Shown one piece after another: positions 24,501-34,181 of a stretch of DNA of 64,000 bases. The stretch lies in the NCBI GenBank assembly GCA_019843655.1, contig JACDQD010000004.1:14136001-14200000 (forward strand). The letters are read 5' to 3'. The notes beneath the pieces are model-generated. The model saw only the letters and a list, made by a program, of their open reading frames with translations, made no database searches and was not told the DNA's origin. The stretch is from Lethocerus indicus. Its lineage: Eukaryota; Arthropoda; Insecta; Hemiptera; Belostomatidae. Position numbers and translations under genes: made by a program. Each line of letters begins with the position of its first letter. Within the stretch, counting starts at the first letter, position 1.

Positions 24501-27500
24501 CGCAAGATTAGTTTATTTTGAGTACTACGAATGTTAATATCGGGTAGTGTCTAGTTCTTTTTCGATATGGGAACAGCGAATTATGTTATTACACTACAAA
24601 GCCAACAACAACTTATCAAAGAATATTAATGAAAAATATACAACGAACCGATATAAGCTATCAGTATGGACATAAAGATAGTCAGAAAACGTACACTTGA
24701 GCAATTAATACCTTGGTGCGTAAAAACATTTGTATATGAAATTAATGTTTTTCGTGCACAATGGGAGTGCTTGTTTGTTTGTTCTTGTTATTTAAGAGAA
24801 TATTTCGAACTGAGTGTTCTTATATTTATATTATATTTATTCTAGGTGCTGTCACCTTCAAGTCCCTACCAGAATGCGACAGGAAAAGTGTGCGGAGTCT
24901 GGAGGAGGATCCCGAGAGAATACAGGAGACTCATAAGGGAGGAGAAGCTCGTCGTAAGCCTTTTGTGGGAAAGGGCCGATTTGGCAATCAGCGGCCAATT
25001 GTACAGGTTATACAACGTTTAATATACACTCTTTCCGTGAGTGCATCTGAGAATCTTGCGGCACGATTGACGAGCGGATGAAATCGAAAATAAAAAAAAT
25101 CATTATCGTTTAGAAATTGGAGCATTGAATCATCTGTGCAGCCAAAATTCCCCAGTATATTTTTTAGTACTCAATAACCAATTTGGTATTTAAGGAAAGT
25201 CCGTCTGGGAGAAATGCTGTAACATTCAACATGGTAATAATGTTGAAATGGTGAATGTCGGTAAATTGAAAATATAAAATTCCAACGTTTACAATTCGGA
25301 TGGTTTTCAGATACAGGACGCTGGCTACCGAGATGTACAGTGCCCTGCTGGAAGGCGGGTTGCCGGGCTCCGGTGGGACGGCAATAGTCTCCGTTTCATC
25401 GACAGGACCTTCCATCCACGTAGCCGTCATATTCAACGGCCTATTCAATCCATCAGACATTTCGGACGTTCCCCTCACCCTCAAGCTCCATACACACGAT
25501 AAACAGACCCTGGTTATAGACGAGGTACGTTCAATTCATGTTTTCCATTAAATACCAAAATTTTTCTGAATAAATGTATAACTATAAAACAAATCGAATG
25601 ATGTTGTAATTTTACCGCGTATGACTTCAATCGAGGTCTAAATGCATATGTCTCGCTGAATGTAGGACTTATCTATAAGTATGTAAAATAGGTTATTAGG
25701 GTGGAGAAACCGTCGGGGGAACTGAATGTGATCGAGGCTAGGTCGGCGGTGAGTCAGAACGACTTGAGGCTGCTATCGCGGCACAGGCTGAGCGTGACTG
25801 TGAGCTCGCGGAGCAGTGATCTGTCGGTGAGCGGGCGCGTGGTGACCAGGGCCACCTGCGAGCTCTACCAGGCACTGCTCTCCCATCCGGCCCAGACTCT
25901 CGCCCTCCCACACCAAGACAGGCACGCCGGCGGACTCGCCTGGATGTACATCGACCATGACGGCGCACTCAGGTACCACGTCCAAATCGAGAAGGTTACT
26001 GAGCCCTTCGTAGTCAGCCTCGGTGAGTCTCTCTAATCGAACCCGAATTATTTAATTATTTCCTTTTTAAACGAACGTTTCTAATCGTGGCTTAGTATAA
26101 TAAAGTAATGGAATCTGGTGTCGTGCAGTTTTTGAAAGGCGGCTACTGGAATTGGAAGATCTGAGTCCGTCGGTGAGGGGAGGATGGGCCAACGGAACGC
26201 TGGACCGGCTGAGCCCCAAACACCTGGAGCAACTGTACAACGGTGAGTTGGGTGTGAACGTGGCTACCGAGGCGAGCAACTCTGTGGTGAGGGGCCGGCT
26301 CACTGCCAGGCCCGCTTCCGACCCGAGGAATACACCCCAGGGGCCGTCCCTCCTCAGACCACTCCTCCCAAATACCAACTATCGTCTTACCGGCATGGCC
26401 TGGACGGCCGTCGACATGGAGTGCCATCTCCATTACGAGGTAGGCACTTTCCTATCCAATCTTGGAATCAAATGTATGGTTTGCTGTGGCGACGGTTTCG
26501 GTTTACAGGCGTTAACCTGCAGTCTTCCGGGACGTTCCGGAAATTTAGTTCAGTTGTTGCGGATAGCGATTTCTATCACTTGCTCCTAAAAGATTACCCT
26601 AACTCACAATGTAGTTCATCGATTTGCGTTATTATTATTATTGCGCGTTTGGAATTTTTCTCTCGCCTTATACGTCATATTTACTCTAATTTATCTCAGG
26701 CTTCGCTCGATACCTTCTCCTTATTATATATTCGATGACTAATTTTTGTTTACTTAATCTGCCCGTTCCTGTATTAGAGCTAAACCAGAGGAATGAATGA
26801 TGCGACGTACAATTATTAGTCGGTGTATTAATTCGTATTTTAATTAAAATCTATTAAACCGAAATTACGAACATTCGAAGGGAAGAGCTGTACCGTATAT
26901 TGTGGCAATCTAGAGGACGTTGAACAACTTTCCAGTATTATAATAAACAAGGCCGAGTGCTAAACGCGGGGCTTAAATTACTTTTTACAGATACAGATGG
27001 CGGGCCCCAACATAGAAACGGGCGATTACGAACTGTTCTTAAACGAGGTGCCGCTTGTGGCGCCAGGTGCTCCGGTCAGTAGAAGACTGTTGGATACTTT
27101 CTCGGGGTCCACGCACGAGGGCTCGGCCCTCGGTCTTTTGCCCAACGACCTCGCTAGGATAGAATCCGGTATGGTCAATTTGGAAATCGCCGACTTGAAG
27201 ACATCGGCTACTCTTCTCCGTGCCGATTGGACCAAGGTACTCACAGCACAAATTTACTCTATTAAACTAACTATAACTATCTATTAAAACATTAAAGACC
27301 GTTGACAACGAGTGTAATTCAGTTCTCGAGATATTCTGTCTCCTCTCGTTTATAATAATCCGGGTTAATAAAACATTAATGTGCGGGCGACTAGCCTGTA
27401 CATGTTTATACGTTAATACGTTTAAAAAGTTATATCGACAAAATAACATTAATATCACCGATCGCTCTACGACTCGGGTTACGACAAGGTTTCGTTACAA

Positions 27501-29130
27501 TAATTTGTTTGTTTTTAGATATCGGTGCCGGCTTCGTGCCTACCGCACTATTCGGACAACGACGTGCCGCCTATCCCCGGTTACAGTTCGGACGCAGGAG
27601 TGCGAAGCGGTGGTGGGGGCGGGGTGGTGATTTGGGCGGTGTCGGTGGCGGGGGCGGTGGCGGTGTCGGGGGCGGGAGCGGTAGCAGCCCCGAGGCGCCG
27701 GTGCCCTGCTACCACGGGGACAGGTTCCACGAGGAGGGTGCGCAGTGGCGGAGCTCCCTCGACAACTGTGTCGTCTGCCACTGTTCTGCCGGCCGGCCGC
27801 TCTGCGAGCCCCTCGTTTGCCCCCCTCTGCCCCCCACCTGCCACCAAGCTAAGCTCCCCAACCAGTGTTGTCACACCTGCCAAAGTAAGTACAACCCCCA
27901 ATACCGACCGTCTCCCATTAACCTACCTTGGCCCGCCTCGCTAATAATTGAAATCCTTTTTTTCTCAGATACCACGGAGGACCTCGACACTGGTAAAGGT
28001 TGCTTGATGGCCGGTCAGTTCTTTTTGCCGGGATCTTCTTGGCACCCCTATTTACCGCCCTACGGATTCGATACCTGCACAGTTTGTACCTGTAATGTGA
28101 GTACGACTAATATTTCATAATTAATACGAATCTTTCCCCAACTGTCGATCACGATCAATTTAAATATATTACATGCTCTATAATTTCCTACGTTTCATCT
28201 TAGTTCTTACACTGATTTGATCGTCGCTATACTTTACGTAAGGGTAAATTCTTCTTTGTGCATGCTCCGAACTTAGGATTTCCTGGTTTTTTTGGTCTGC
28301 TAGACACAGGTAACGGATTATATTTTTTTAACAGTACTACACATTCGTTCATTTGTAATAATATTTAACTACATCGTTAATTTGCCAAGTGGGACTTATT
28401 AGTGCAGATTTAATGCTAATATATAAGATCGATACGAATAATTATGGGTCGGGGTAAGTGCTCGTGCCGACAGAGGAGAAATATACTACGAGTATTTAAT
28501 TCGGTCTTAGGCTTTAACTTTGAAAGTGAGTTGTCCGCGGATGGAATGCCCGGTGCTTAGCTGCGACGAGAGAACTGCTGTGAGGCCCGATAGGAAAGCG
28601 TGCTGCAAGGTGTGCCCGCACCAGCTGAAGGAAGGCGGTTCGTGGGCCAACGCGGGCCACCACCAGGGCGACCAGCCCTCCTCGGGGATTCCTACGGCCG
28701 CCGAGATACTCGCCGCCGGGGGATGCAAGAACCCAACTATGGGCATACCCTACAGCAACGGAGAGGAGTGGCATCCGCGCGTCTTCCCCGTCGGAGAGGT
28801 CAAGTGCGTCAAGTGCCACTGCAAGGTAACCACAGCCACCGATGCTCCGTATTTTTACCTAATACCTGTAAAACTAATCATTTACCGTCTTAGATGTACA
28901 CACGTTAAACGTTCGAGCTTATAATCTCAATCGTCGTGTATGTATTCTTTCAGGATGGGAAAGTAAAGTGCGAGAGAAAGAAGTGCACCAAATGGTCGTG
29001 CAACAGCGAATGCTGTTCGGAAAAGTGTTCGAGAAACAGGCGGCACACGACAGTCCAGTCGTTATTCCAATCCCAGTTCCAATCGATACCCTTACAATTA
29101 ACAGATGAGTCTCATAGTAGAGGCCAGTAG
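15437..29130 (+). CDS. sog: short gastrulation (chordin homologue), twelve 3' exons of a 5'-incomplete gene
   Basis: Secreted BMP antagonist: chordin/Sog binds Dpp/BMP ligands outside the cell through its cysteine-rich VWC domains and is released by Tolloid proteases, shaping the dorsoventral BMP gradient (family knowledge). The exons are 15437-15569, 23247-23312, 24179-24372, 24846-25006, 25311-25524, 25692-26022, 26129-26439, 26991-27236, 27519-27884, 27969-28096, 28511-28825 and 28954-29130. Domain order is VWC1 (second half), acidic linker, four CHRD repeats, VWC2, VWC3, VWC4, the full chordin layout. All junctions are GT/AG and phases match. The total is 2642 nt, one short of a multiple of three, agreeing with a single missing base in the Gly-rich tract of the ninth exon. 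About 880 codons are visible. The signal or anchor sequence and the first half of VWC1 are missing and may lie upstream of the window or in an exon I failed to see. Identity is very likely; the exact 5' end is unknown. Confidence 0.93.
16161..17040. promoter_or_regulatory. CpG-rich block inside the sog intron
   Basis: Markedly GC-richer than its surroundings, with three consecutive GC boxes (CGCCCCCGCCCCCGCCCCCG at about 16288-16310), CT runs and CA repeats. Frames are open on both strands here only because stops are rare in GC-rich DNA. It resembles the baz promoter block in composition, so it could be an alternative promoter or enhancer. Composition is the only evidence. Confidence 0.3.
19445..19568. 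repeat. imperfect inverted repeat (foldback) of 124 bases
   Basis: The left arm from GAGCT at 19445 and the right arm ending AGCTC at 19568 are reverse complements over about 46 bases with roughly seven mismatches; the inner TTTGCAATTGAATG block is nearly exact. The centre holds GGTTCGAATCC (19504-19514). The structure is like a MITE foldback, but no flanking target duplication was confirmed. Confidence 0.65.
22673..22903 (+). mobile_element. 3' remnant of a Jockey-like non-LTR retrotransposon
   Basis: The frame encodes FTLHTDLKVLLVRDLAIQKY, then SHHPDPTVQTLLS and LKRKWPRDLN, the pattern found at the C-terminus of reverse transcriptases of Jockey-type LINEs in insects (L-H-x-D-L-K, H-P-x-P, L-K-R-x-W-P-x-D-L). 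A stop follows, then a 3' tail of AAATA/AAAT repeats at about 22872-22903. The spacing between motifs is shorter than usual, suggesting a small deletion. The element is 5'-truncated, the usual fate of LINE copies. Its catalytic domain is absent. Confidence 0.72.
22910..23053 (+). CDS. possible small secreted-protein frame nested in the sog intron
   Basis: A 47-codon frame starting right after the retrotransposon tail. The first 20 residues, MGKTSGFLLLYGLLVVSAAQ, form a textbook signal peptide (basic n-region, Leu-rich core, small residues before a likely cut after SAA). The remainder is short, with one cysteine and a KKR. A GT at 23026 could be a donor (phase 2), but that phase does not fit the next sog exon, so it is not a sog start. 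It may be a real small gene, a first exon, or chance. Confidence 0.3.
   Translation: MGKTSGFLLLYGLLVVSAAQTSKLLDVIYSCNNKTVKKRYFSSMKYF
23247..23312 (+). CDS. sog: sog exon: acidic linker between VWC1 and CHRD1
   Basis: A 66-nt exon between ttgtag and gtaagt that accepts phase 1 and leaves phase 1. It encodes PDLVHEVSPVMSIEEEE followed by a lysine-rich turn. It has no domain of its own and is placed by frame: it joins the VWC1 exon to the first CHRD exon without a stop and both junctions complete sensible codons (AGT, TAT). Linkers of this kind precede CHRD1 in chordins. Confidence 0.8.
23313..24178 (+). other. sog intron between linker and CHRD1 exons
   Basis: No feature seen. The other sog introns longer than 300 bases (24373-24845, 25007-25310, 26440-26990, 28097-28510) are also plain AT-rich sequence without recognisable elements. 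Confidence 0.6.
24179..24372 (+). CDS. sog: sog exon: CHRD1, first part
   Basis: Encodes the typical opening of a chordin CHRD domain: FAALLTSRTG, then ATGRFTFHRRNLYYSFY and RGIQFLDLRGNILEEQ. The acceptor is gactgggacag. The donor is taken at gtcggt (24373) because this gives phase 0 and continues in frame into the exon at 24846; another possible donor three bases later would add one codon. Confidence 0.93.
24846..25006 (+). CDS. sog: sog exon: CHRD1, second part
   Basis: Opens after ttctag with VLSPSSPYQNATGKVCGVW and continues with a basic helix (RRIPREYRRLIREEK) and WERADLAISGQLYR, which is the CHRD1 to CHRD2 transition seen in chordins. It ends two bases into a codon at donor gttata, a weak donor, but the phase fits the next exon and the protein continues sensibly. 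Confidence 0.9.
25311..25524 (+). CDS. sog: sog exon: CHRD2
   Basis: Encodes MYSALLEGGLPGSGGTAIV, then SSTGPSIHVAVIFNGLF and the PLTLKLHTHDKQTLVIDE strand region of the second CHRD domain. The acceptor is ggttttcag and the donor gtacgt. The exon ends in phase 0. The G-P-S-I-H-V-A-V-I-F-N-G-L motif matches the conserved core of CHRD repeats. Confidence 0.93.
25692..26022 (+). CDS. sog: sog exon: end of CHRD2 and start of CHRD3
   Basis: The acceptor is aaaatag at 25690-25691, giving VIRVEKPSGELNVIEARS in frame with the previous exon. A nearer AG at 25698-25699 would hit a stop after 14 codons, so it is excluded. The exon continues through CELYQALLSHPAQTLALP, the start of CHRD3, and GALRYHVQIEKV. 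It ends one base into a codon at gtgagt. Confidence 0.93.
26129..26439 (+). CDS. sog: sog exon: end of CHRD3 and start of CHRD4
   Basis: The acceptor is gtcgtgcag and the donor gtaggc. The encoded protein runs VFERRLLELEDLSPSV, GWANGTLDRLSPKHLEQLY and GELGVNVATEAS, the closing strands of CHRD3. It then enters CHRD4 with NTNYRLTGMAWTAVDMECHL. N-G-T is a possible N-glycosylation site. Phase 0 at the end. Confidence 0.93.
26991..27236 (+). CDS. sog: sog exon: CHRD4
   Basis: Starts in phase 0 after tttttacag. It encodes IQMAGPNIETGDYELFLNEV and runs to NDLARIESGMVNLEIADLK and the end of the fourth CHRD domain. It is 82 codons long and ends in phase 0 at gtactc after ADWTK. Together with the preceding exons this completes four CHRD repeats, the number expected in chordin/Sog. 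Confidence 0.92.
27519..27884 (+). CDS. sog: sog exon: spacer and VWC2, with an apparent one-base frameshift in a Gly-rich tract
   Basis: The exon opens in frame with the CHRD4 exon (ISVPASCLPHYSDNDVPPI), then runs into a G-rich tract. After the tract the VWC2 domain (CYHGDRFHEEGAQW, NCVVCHC, NQCCHTC) lies in a different frame, equal to one missing base. An extra G in the run near 27621-27624 would give a continuous poly-Gly linker in place of an alanine/valine stretch. Both frames stay open across the exon, so no stop marks the break. No internal GT/AG pair that I tried repairs the phase. The donor gtaagt leaves phase 1, which fits the next exon. Confidence 0.88.
27969..28096 (+). CDS. sog: sog exon: VWC3, first half
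   Basis: After tttttctcag the exon encodes a short acidic linker and then KGCLMAGQFFLPGSSWHPYL and FDTCTVCTCN, the first half of a VWC domain with its tryptophan and C-x-x-C-x-C motif. It ends in phase 0 at gtgagt. The same split position, after the C-x-C motif, is used in VWC1 and VWC4. Confidence 0.93.
28511..28825 (+). CDS. sog: sog exon: VWC3 second half and VWC4 first half
   Basis: Starts after ggtcttag in phase 0 with ALTLKVSCPRMECPVLSCDE and ends VWC3 with ACCKVCPH. A hydrophilic linker follows, then VWC4 begins: GGCKNPTMGIPYSNGEEWHP and VKCVKCHCK. It is 105 codons long, with donor gtaacc in phase 0. Confidence 0.93.
28954..29130 (+). CDS. sog: sog terminal exon: VWC4 second half and C-terminus
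   Basis: Acceptor tattctttcag. The exon encodes DGKVKCERKKCTKWSCNSEC with a CC-x-x-x-C ending, the second half of VWC4. A polar, Gln/Ser-rich tail of about 30 residues follows and the frame stops at TAG 29128-29130. Confidence 0.92.
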   Translation, partial: DGKVKCERKKCTKWSCNSECCSEKCSRNRRHTTVQSLFQSQFQSIPLQLTDESHSRGQ

Positions 29131-29816
29131 TACTTAAGGAGAAACCAATGCGGAGCAAGTCTGTACCTATATAGAGAAGACGCAACCGGAGTCTTCTAAT
29201 AGAAGTGACTTGTAAATGAGTCTCTTTGTTGTTATCTAATATTATTATTATTATTATACTAAATCAAACTAAACGCCTCCGAATGAGAGTGTATGTATGT
29301 TTGAGAGAGTTTATTGTATTGTTGTGTTGTATATATATACGGGCTATATTTGTTTTCAGTACCTATTTTTTTCTTAATGCGGTGTAGGTACAAATGAATG
29401 GATTCTGAACAGTTACCCTCGTCTTATTTCGACTATAAGATTTAAGAGCGCATAAGCGCGCGCACGTTTCCGTTATTTATCATACCTCACAGACCCAAAC
29501 ATACACGCACAAATGCAAATGTGCAAATTCGTCAGCCAAACATCCTCTGACGTATAAAACATTACACCTAAACACTAATTAATGATAACGATTTCATTAT
29601 ATTATTATAAGTAGATGTTGTTAATACAACATTTAATTCGTCAAATTAGCATTTGTTCAATCATTCATGCATTGACGACTGTTATACAAGGAAAGAAACT
29701 TTTTTGAATTAATGAATATACGATCTTTGGATTTTCTATGATATAGACACACGACGAAGCGTGCGAGCTTACACGTTAGTAAACAAGTAACCTTGAATTA
29801 ATGATGTTGGAAGAGT

Positions 29817-29822
29817 AATAAA
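29817..29822 (+). terminator. candidate sog polyadenylation signal
   Basis: AATAAA about 690 bases after the sog stop, the first exact match downstream. A second match is at 30468-30473. Which is used cannot be told from sequence. Confidence 0.4.
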
Positions 29823-30891
29823 ATGTGCCATTTGTTGAGACCAACTAACCGAATTATTAAATTCCAAAACTTCAGCTATAATTTTATTAATGTCAAAAGA
29901 ACGTCATATGGAAATAGGTTATTTTAAAAATTAAATATCTCTGATTTTCCTTAATTTGTATTGTGACGAAAATCGGTTAGAACAGAAAGTTTGCAGCAAG
30001 GTGAGAAAGTAGTGATTTCTTTTGATAATTTTTTTAATGCTATTATTAAGCAAATGTATGTGAGCGTACCAAAACTTAATGTTACACTAAAGTACCTGAA
30101 GTTTTATTATTTTTTGTTCTTATCTGTTTGTTTAATAATACCCCTTACTGTCCCTGCCACTCTGCAGCTAATGAGTCCTTATTTTAATTGTTCTAGTTGA
30201 GTAAATAATATAATAATATTACCTATTTTATCATACAACCAAGTTTATTTGTAGTCTGTAAACTAACATGTTATTAATTTTATAATTTAAGGACTTTGTA
30301 CATAAATTATACTATACATAAAACATTATATATTTATTTGTACAGTTGTGCCACAGTGCTGATTTTTGTGTGCTGGAAAATTTAGCAGTATTTTATAAAA
30401 TTTAATTTTGTTTTCTCTTCACTTATTTAGTCAACACTTTTCTATGGTTGAACTGGTCCAGCTGGACAATAAATCACTTAATATTTTAAAATTTTAATTT
30501 CACTTATATTTTTCAAAAACACCAAAATATTAAGATTTCGTATCTTAAATTATTGAAGAGACTTTTTTACTCATTTCAAATACAATTATCATTCCTAGAG
30601 GTATGATAATATTTAAGCTTAGGTAAGGTAATATTTAAAATTGAAAACAAATCAAAGGTAATCAATGCTGATAGTGTGAGATAGAGAGAGAAATAGCTAA
30701 AGATAATTTTTCAAATATCAATTGCCAGTTCAACAGTTTAAAATTTGAAGAAAAATTTCATGTTTTTAATAGAGAACTGGAGAAGGTTTCATCATTTGAA
30801 AAGCATATGCATCTATATTACAGATAATGTTTTGTTCCTATTTATAGTTTAATTTATCTTAATATACTAGGTGTAGGTTTTAAAATAATAA

Positions 30892-30894
<3 letters not shown>

Positions 30895-30943
<49 letters not shown>
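30895..30943. repeat. (TA)n microsatellite
   Basis: About 49 bases of uninterrupted TA downstream of sog. Confidence 0.95.
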
Positions 30944-30945
<2 letters not shown>

Positions 30946-31993
30946 TGTGTGCACAATATTATTATCAGTATCTTATTGTGTGGTCATTTAGTCTATTGAA
31001 TGCTTTGCAAAATATGGGTAAAGACTGATTGAAGCTTGCTTAGTTAATCTAGTTTTATTATAACTGTTATACATGAGAATATATTATTTTTTTCTAATTC
31101 TGATTTGAATATAAATCTCTGAAAATATGTGAGAATTTTGGTATTACTGTTATTTAACAATTATTAGTAGATGTGAATTTTTAATGTTTCTGTGTGTAAG
31201 AAATTGGTTTTTATTATTTCTAATTTTAATATAGTACATCAATAAGTATTAAGACTCGCATTTTTAGATATAAATATGACAGATATGGATGGACAACTGT
31301 GAGGATGATTTTGTTGATAACAAAATCTTTTATTAAAATATTCTTTTTAATTATACTTGTTATATTACTATAATAATTACAATTATTATTATTATTTTTA
31401 TTCTTATTACCTTTTTTCACTGAATGGAACTTTTATTAATGTTAATAACATTATATTAAAAAGTTTTAGAAAGAATCTTTTAGAAGAATCTTCACTAACT
31501 ATTGTATAAAATAGGTTTTAGAAAAGTGTACCCACCTCCAGTGCATTATTATATATACATGTATATATAAAATAATACAATGTTTATATAACAATTATCT
31601 GTGCTTTGTTCTACCCAACCCTGGAAAGTATATTGAACTTTGAGAAATCATTTTTGAGTATGTGGAAAATAAAATATCACTGATTTAGTTTGCATCCTAT
31701 AACACAATTAAAATTTCAGATGTTATTTTTTGATCAGGATATTTGCACAGTCCTATTTTGCTGGTGATGTCAGAATATAAATGGGTTCTGTAAAATGTGA
31801 ATCCATTCTGAAAATAATACAAATAACAAATACCCAATTTGTTAGACATCAGAAAACAATAAATTACGACCCAAGTTTCCCGTTTAATATAGAATTTATA
31901 TTGTTAACCGAGAAATGCTCGGTTTCGTTGATTTCTTTTTAATAACGAAATATTTGTTTGCTGCATACTTGGCAAGTACGCCCAAAAATCCAT

Positions 31994-31999
31994 TTTATT
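31994..31999 (-). terminator. polyadenylation signal of the 424-residue gene
   Basis: AATAAA on the minus strand (TTTATT on the plus strand), 68 bases beyond the stop codon of the 32067-33341 gene. The spacing is typical and supports this being a transcribed gene. Confidence 0.6.
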
Positions 32000-32066
32000 G
32001 TCACGTAATTTATCGTTTAGTACTATTTACCTCAGTCGGAATAACATACGATCCACGAAATTAGTT

Positions 32067-33341
32067 TTATTTTTCAGTTAGTTCCGATAATTTTTCGAGA
32101 CATGTTTTTATCAGAACTTTAAGTTGAGTGAGTTCTTCCTTTTGTCTCATCAACTCTGTTTTGAGTTCCGTGTCGGAAGATTCTAAACCAATTCTCTGGT
32201 GACCGGTAGTGCACACGGTCCTCCCCAGATGGACGTCATTCGTCCGGAAAGATACGTTGAATAAAGAAGGTGCGACGTCGACAGAGCACTGTGTTGCGCA
32301 CTCACTATTCAGAAAATCCGAACGAATCTCGGGCCCATGTTCGACTTTTACATGTCCCACTGACATGGGGTCGGAGTGAGAGCCTCCGGGAATGGGTGGG
32401 CGCACTCCGTTCAAAGCCTCCTTGCTGGACACCGCCCTCAGATACAACTTTTCAACGCTCGGTGGCTCGCAGCCCATCTCCGAATCGGATTTCGAATAAT
32501 CGGATTCGGTGCTTACGGTACCTGCGGGAACGCTGCCTACCAATTCCACCGACAACCTGTTCTGCTCCGCCGTGATCCTCCGGCCGCCCCCCGTCTCCGC
32601 GCCCGCTTCGCAAACCTGAATCCCCGCACCTGTGCCCATTTCGGATACATCTATACTACTAGCTTTCTGGGTGCACGCGCTGAATATCTTCAAAAACCTT
32701 CGCACGGAATTTTTCGCTTTTATCCTGGGCGATTTGGAGTTACTCCGCCGCGGTACTTCCGCCTCCTCGTCGGGCGTGTCGCTGTCTTCCGTTCTTAGTA
32801 GAGGGGGTGCGGGTCGTCCAGTCGAGGGTCTCGCGATTACTTTCGTGTCGACCAAAAGTGGCGGTTCTTCGGGCATATGTAGGGACTTTGAAATTGTGGT
32901 AGCCTCCTCGAGTTTTTCGTTATTCTCATCGTCGGTGACCTCCCCACCGAGGCCTTCGCGAGAAACTTTCATGCAGACTTCTAGGCTGGTATCGCTTAAT
33001 GAAAATGTCGGTGTTCCCTCTGGCAAGAAGCAGCTGTATTGGCTATCGCTAGAGCTGTCGGGTTTATACGCTCTTTTCCCCCTACCGACCAGTCTCGCCA
33101 TTCTCGTTGCCCTCTTCTCTATTTTTACCCTTTCGTTTTCCAGAAACACCACTAAATCGTGGAGTGCGTGTTTGTGATGGACTATCGGCGAGACGTCGAT
33201 GGTGATGAGAGTGTCCATATTTTTCTTGTCCTTACTCTCCTCGAATTCGAGATTCAAGCTGTTCAGGTAGTCACGAATATTACTTTTAGTCTTTGGATCC
33301 ACCCTATGAATTAATACCTCATGACTGAACTTACCACCCAT
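32067..33341 (-). CDS. uncharacterised intronless 424-residue protein with myristoylation-type N-terminus and C-terminal coiled coil
   Basis: One uninterrupted frame of 424 codons on the minus strand, by far the longest single frame in the window. The N-terminus MGGKFSHEVL fits the N-myristoylation pattern (Gly2, Ser6), so membrane attachment is possible. Residues 1-95 form a folded-looking region ending in a basic segment (ERVKIEKRATRMARL). The middle is acidic, Ser/Pro-rich and probably disordered. Residues about 387-424 form a heptad-type coiled coil (ELMRQKEELTQLKVLIKTC). I recognise no catalytic motif or known family. Lack of introns suggests a retrogene or a lineage-specific gene. Base composition over it is GC-richer than its surroundings, as expected for real coding. 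It is divergent to the Ig gene starting at 34147. A polyadenylation signal follows its stop by about 70 bases. Confidence 0.8.
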   Translation of the reverse strand: MGGKFSHEVLIHRVDPKTKSNIRDYLNSLNLEFEESKDKKNMDTLITIDVSPIVHHKHALHDLVVFLENERVKIEKRATRMARLVGRGKRAYKPDSSSDSQYSCFLPEGTPTFSLSDTSLEVCMKVSREGLGGEVTDDENNEKLEEATTISKSLHMPEEPPLLVDTKVIARPSTGRPAPPLLRTEDSDTPDEEAEVPRRSNSKSPRIKAKNSVRRFLKIFSACTQKASSIDVSEMGTGAGIQVCEAGAETGGGRRITAEQNRLSVELVGSVPAGTVSTESDYSKSDSEMGCEPPSVEKLYLRAVSSKEALNGVRPPIPGGSHSDPMSVGHVKVEHGPEIRSDFLNSECATQCSVDVAPSLFNVSFRTNDVHLGRTVCTTGHQRIGLESSDTELKTELMRQKEELTQLKVLIKTCLEKLSELTEK

Positions 33342-34146
33342 ATCTCAGATTTTTAACTCGATTTAGTTAAATTTCGATATCGAAACATTTCGAATAATGT
33401 TGCCAAGTTACTTTCCGAACATTTAATTTTTGGGACCACCAGTGGTTTGCACCCCGTCCATGCAATTATTTTAATTTCCTACACACATGGCGTTTAAAGT
33501 TGCGTCTGGTGACCTGTCTGCCCGAATCGTAGCCCTAATATCAATATTTTGATAAAAAGTAAAATATATTCATGGTTTAATTCAATTTGTAGAGAGAATA
33601 ACGCTAACATTGGTACTAAAATTGATTTGTCTAAAAGGTTTATAACCTCCTAACACGATGTTTATTTAATTATATATCATATGATCGTATAGCTTGCGAA
33701 AATGTCGCATATTGGTAATATATAATAATTTTCCTTTTTCGATGCGAAACATCCAACGGTGAAAAATACCAACCCTTTTTTAATATAAGGTTATTTTGTA
33801 CGTCAAAAGTCACAATTAATTATTTTAATAAATATAATAAAAAAGTATGTAATGTTTAAGTGTTAAAAAGTAAAGTTAGGCTTATAGTATACGTTTAATT
33901 AATAACAACTTTTTATTTAAAATAAAATAATGCGAGATTTAACCATAAACTGAAATGCATATGATCAATAAACATAATATTGGCTGCCTAAATCACAATT
34001 ATGAGAAGTATGATTATGCTTAATTCTTGCTTTATAATGCACATTGTCTTTTTTTGGGCACTTGTTCTGTAATCTTTATAAAATGTCCTTATTCCTCAGA
34101 GATATTATTTAGGGTTAGTCGTGACATCGGTGACAATTTTAAGAAT
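33342..34146. promoter_or_regulatory. divergent promoter interval between the 424-residue gene and the Ig transmembrane gene
   Basis: An AT-rich stretch of 805 bases with no coding signal, lying between two start codons that face away from each other. It must hold the 5' UTR and promoter of the minus-strand gene and probably those of the plus-strand gene. No clear TATA box or initiator stands out. Call based on position only. Confidence 0.45.
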
Positions 34147-34181
34147 ATGATAGTCTTAATTATGGCTCATTTAATGATAAC
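34147..34181 (+). CDS. Ig membrane gene exon 1: signal peptide
   Basis: ATG at 34147 followed by a hydrophobic stretch, MIVLIMAHLMI, ending two bases into a codon at donor gtaagt. The upstream frame is open to 34024 but has no ATG, so this is the first possible start. The n-region lacks a basic residue, so signal-peptide quality is only moderate. Confidence 0.65.

Larger units (their letters stand above)
29131..31990 (+). other. sog 3' UTR and intergenic spacer
   Basis: No coding signal is seen on either strand. The first AATAAA on the plus strand after the sog stop is at 29817-29822, and another lies at 30468-30473, so the sog 3' UTR probably ends at one of these. The stretch is very AT-rich and contains a (TA)n tract at 30895-30943. 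Confidence 0.5.
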
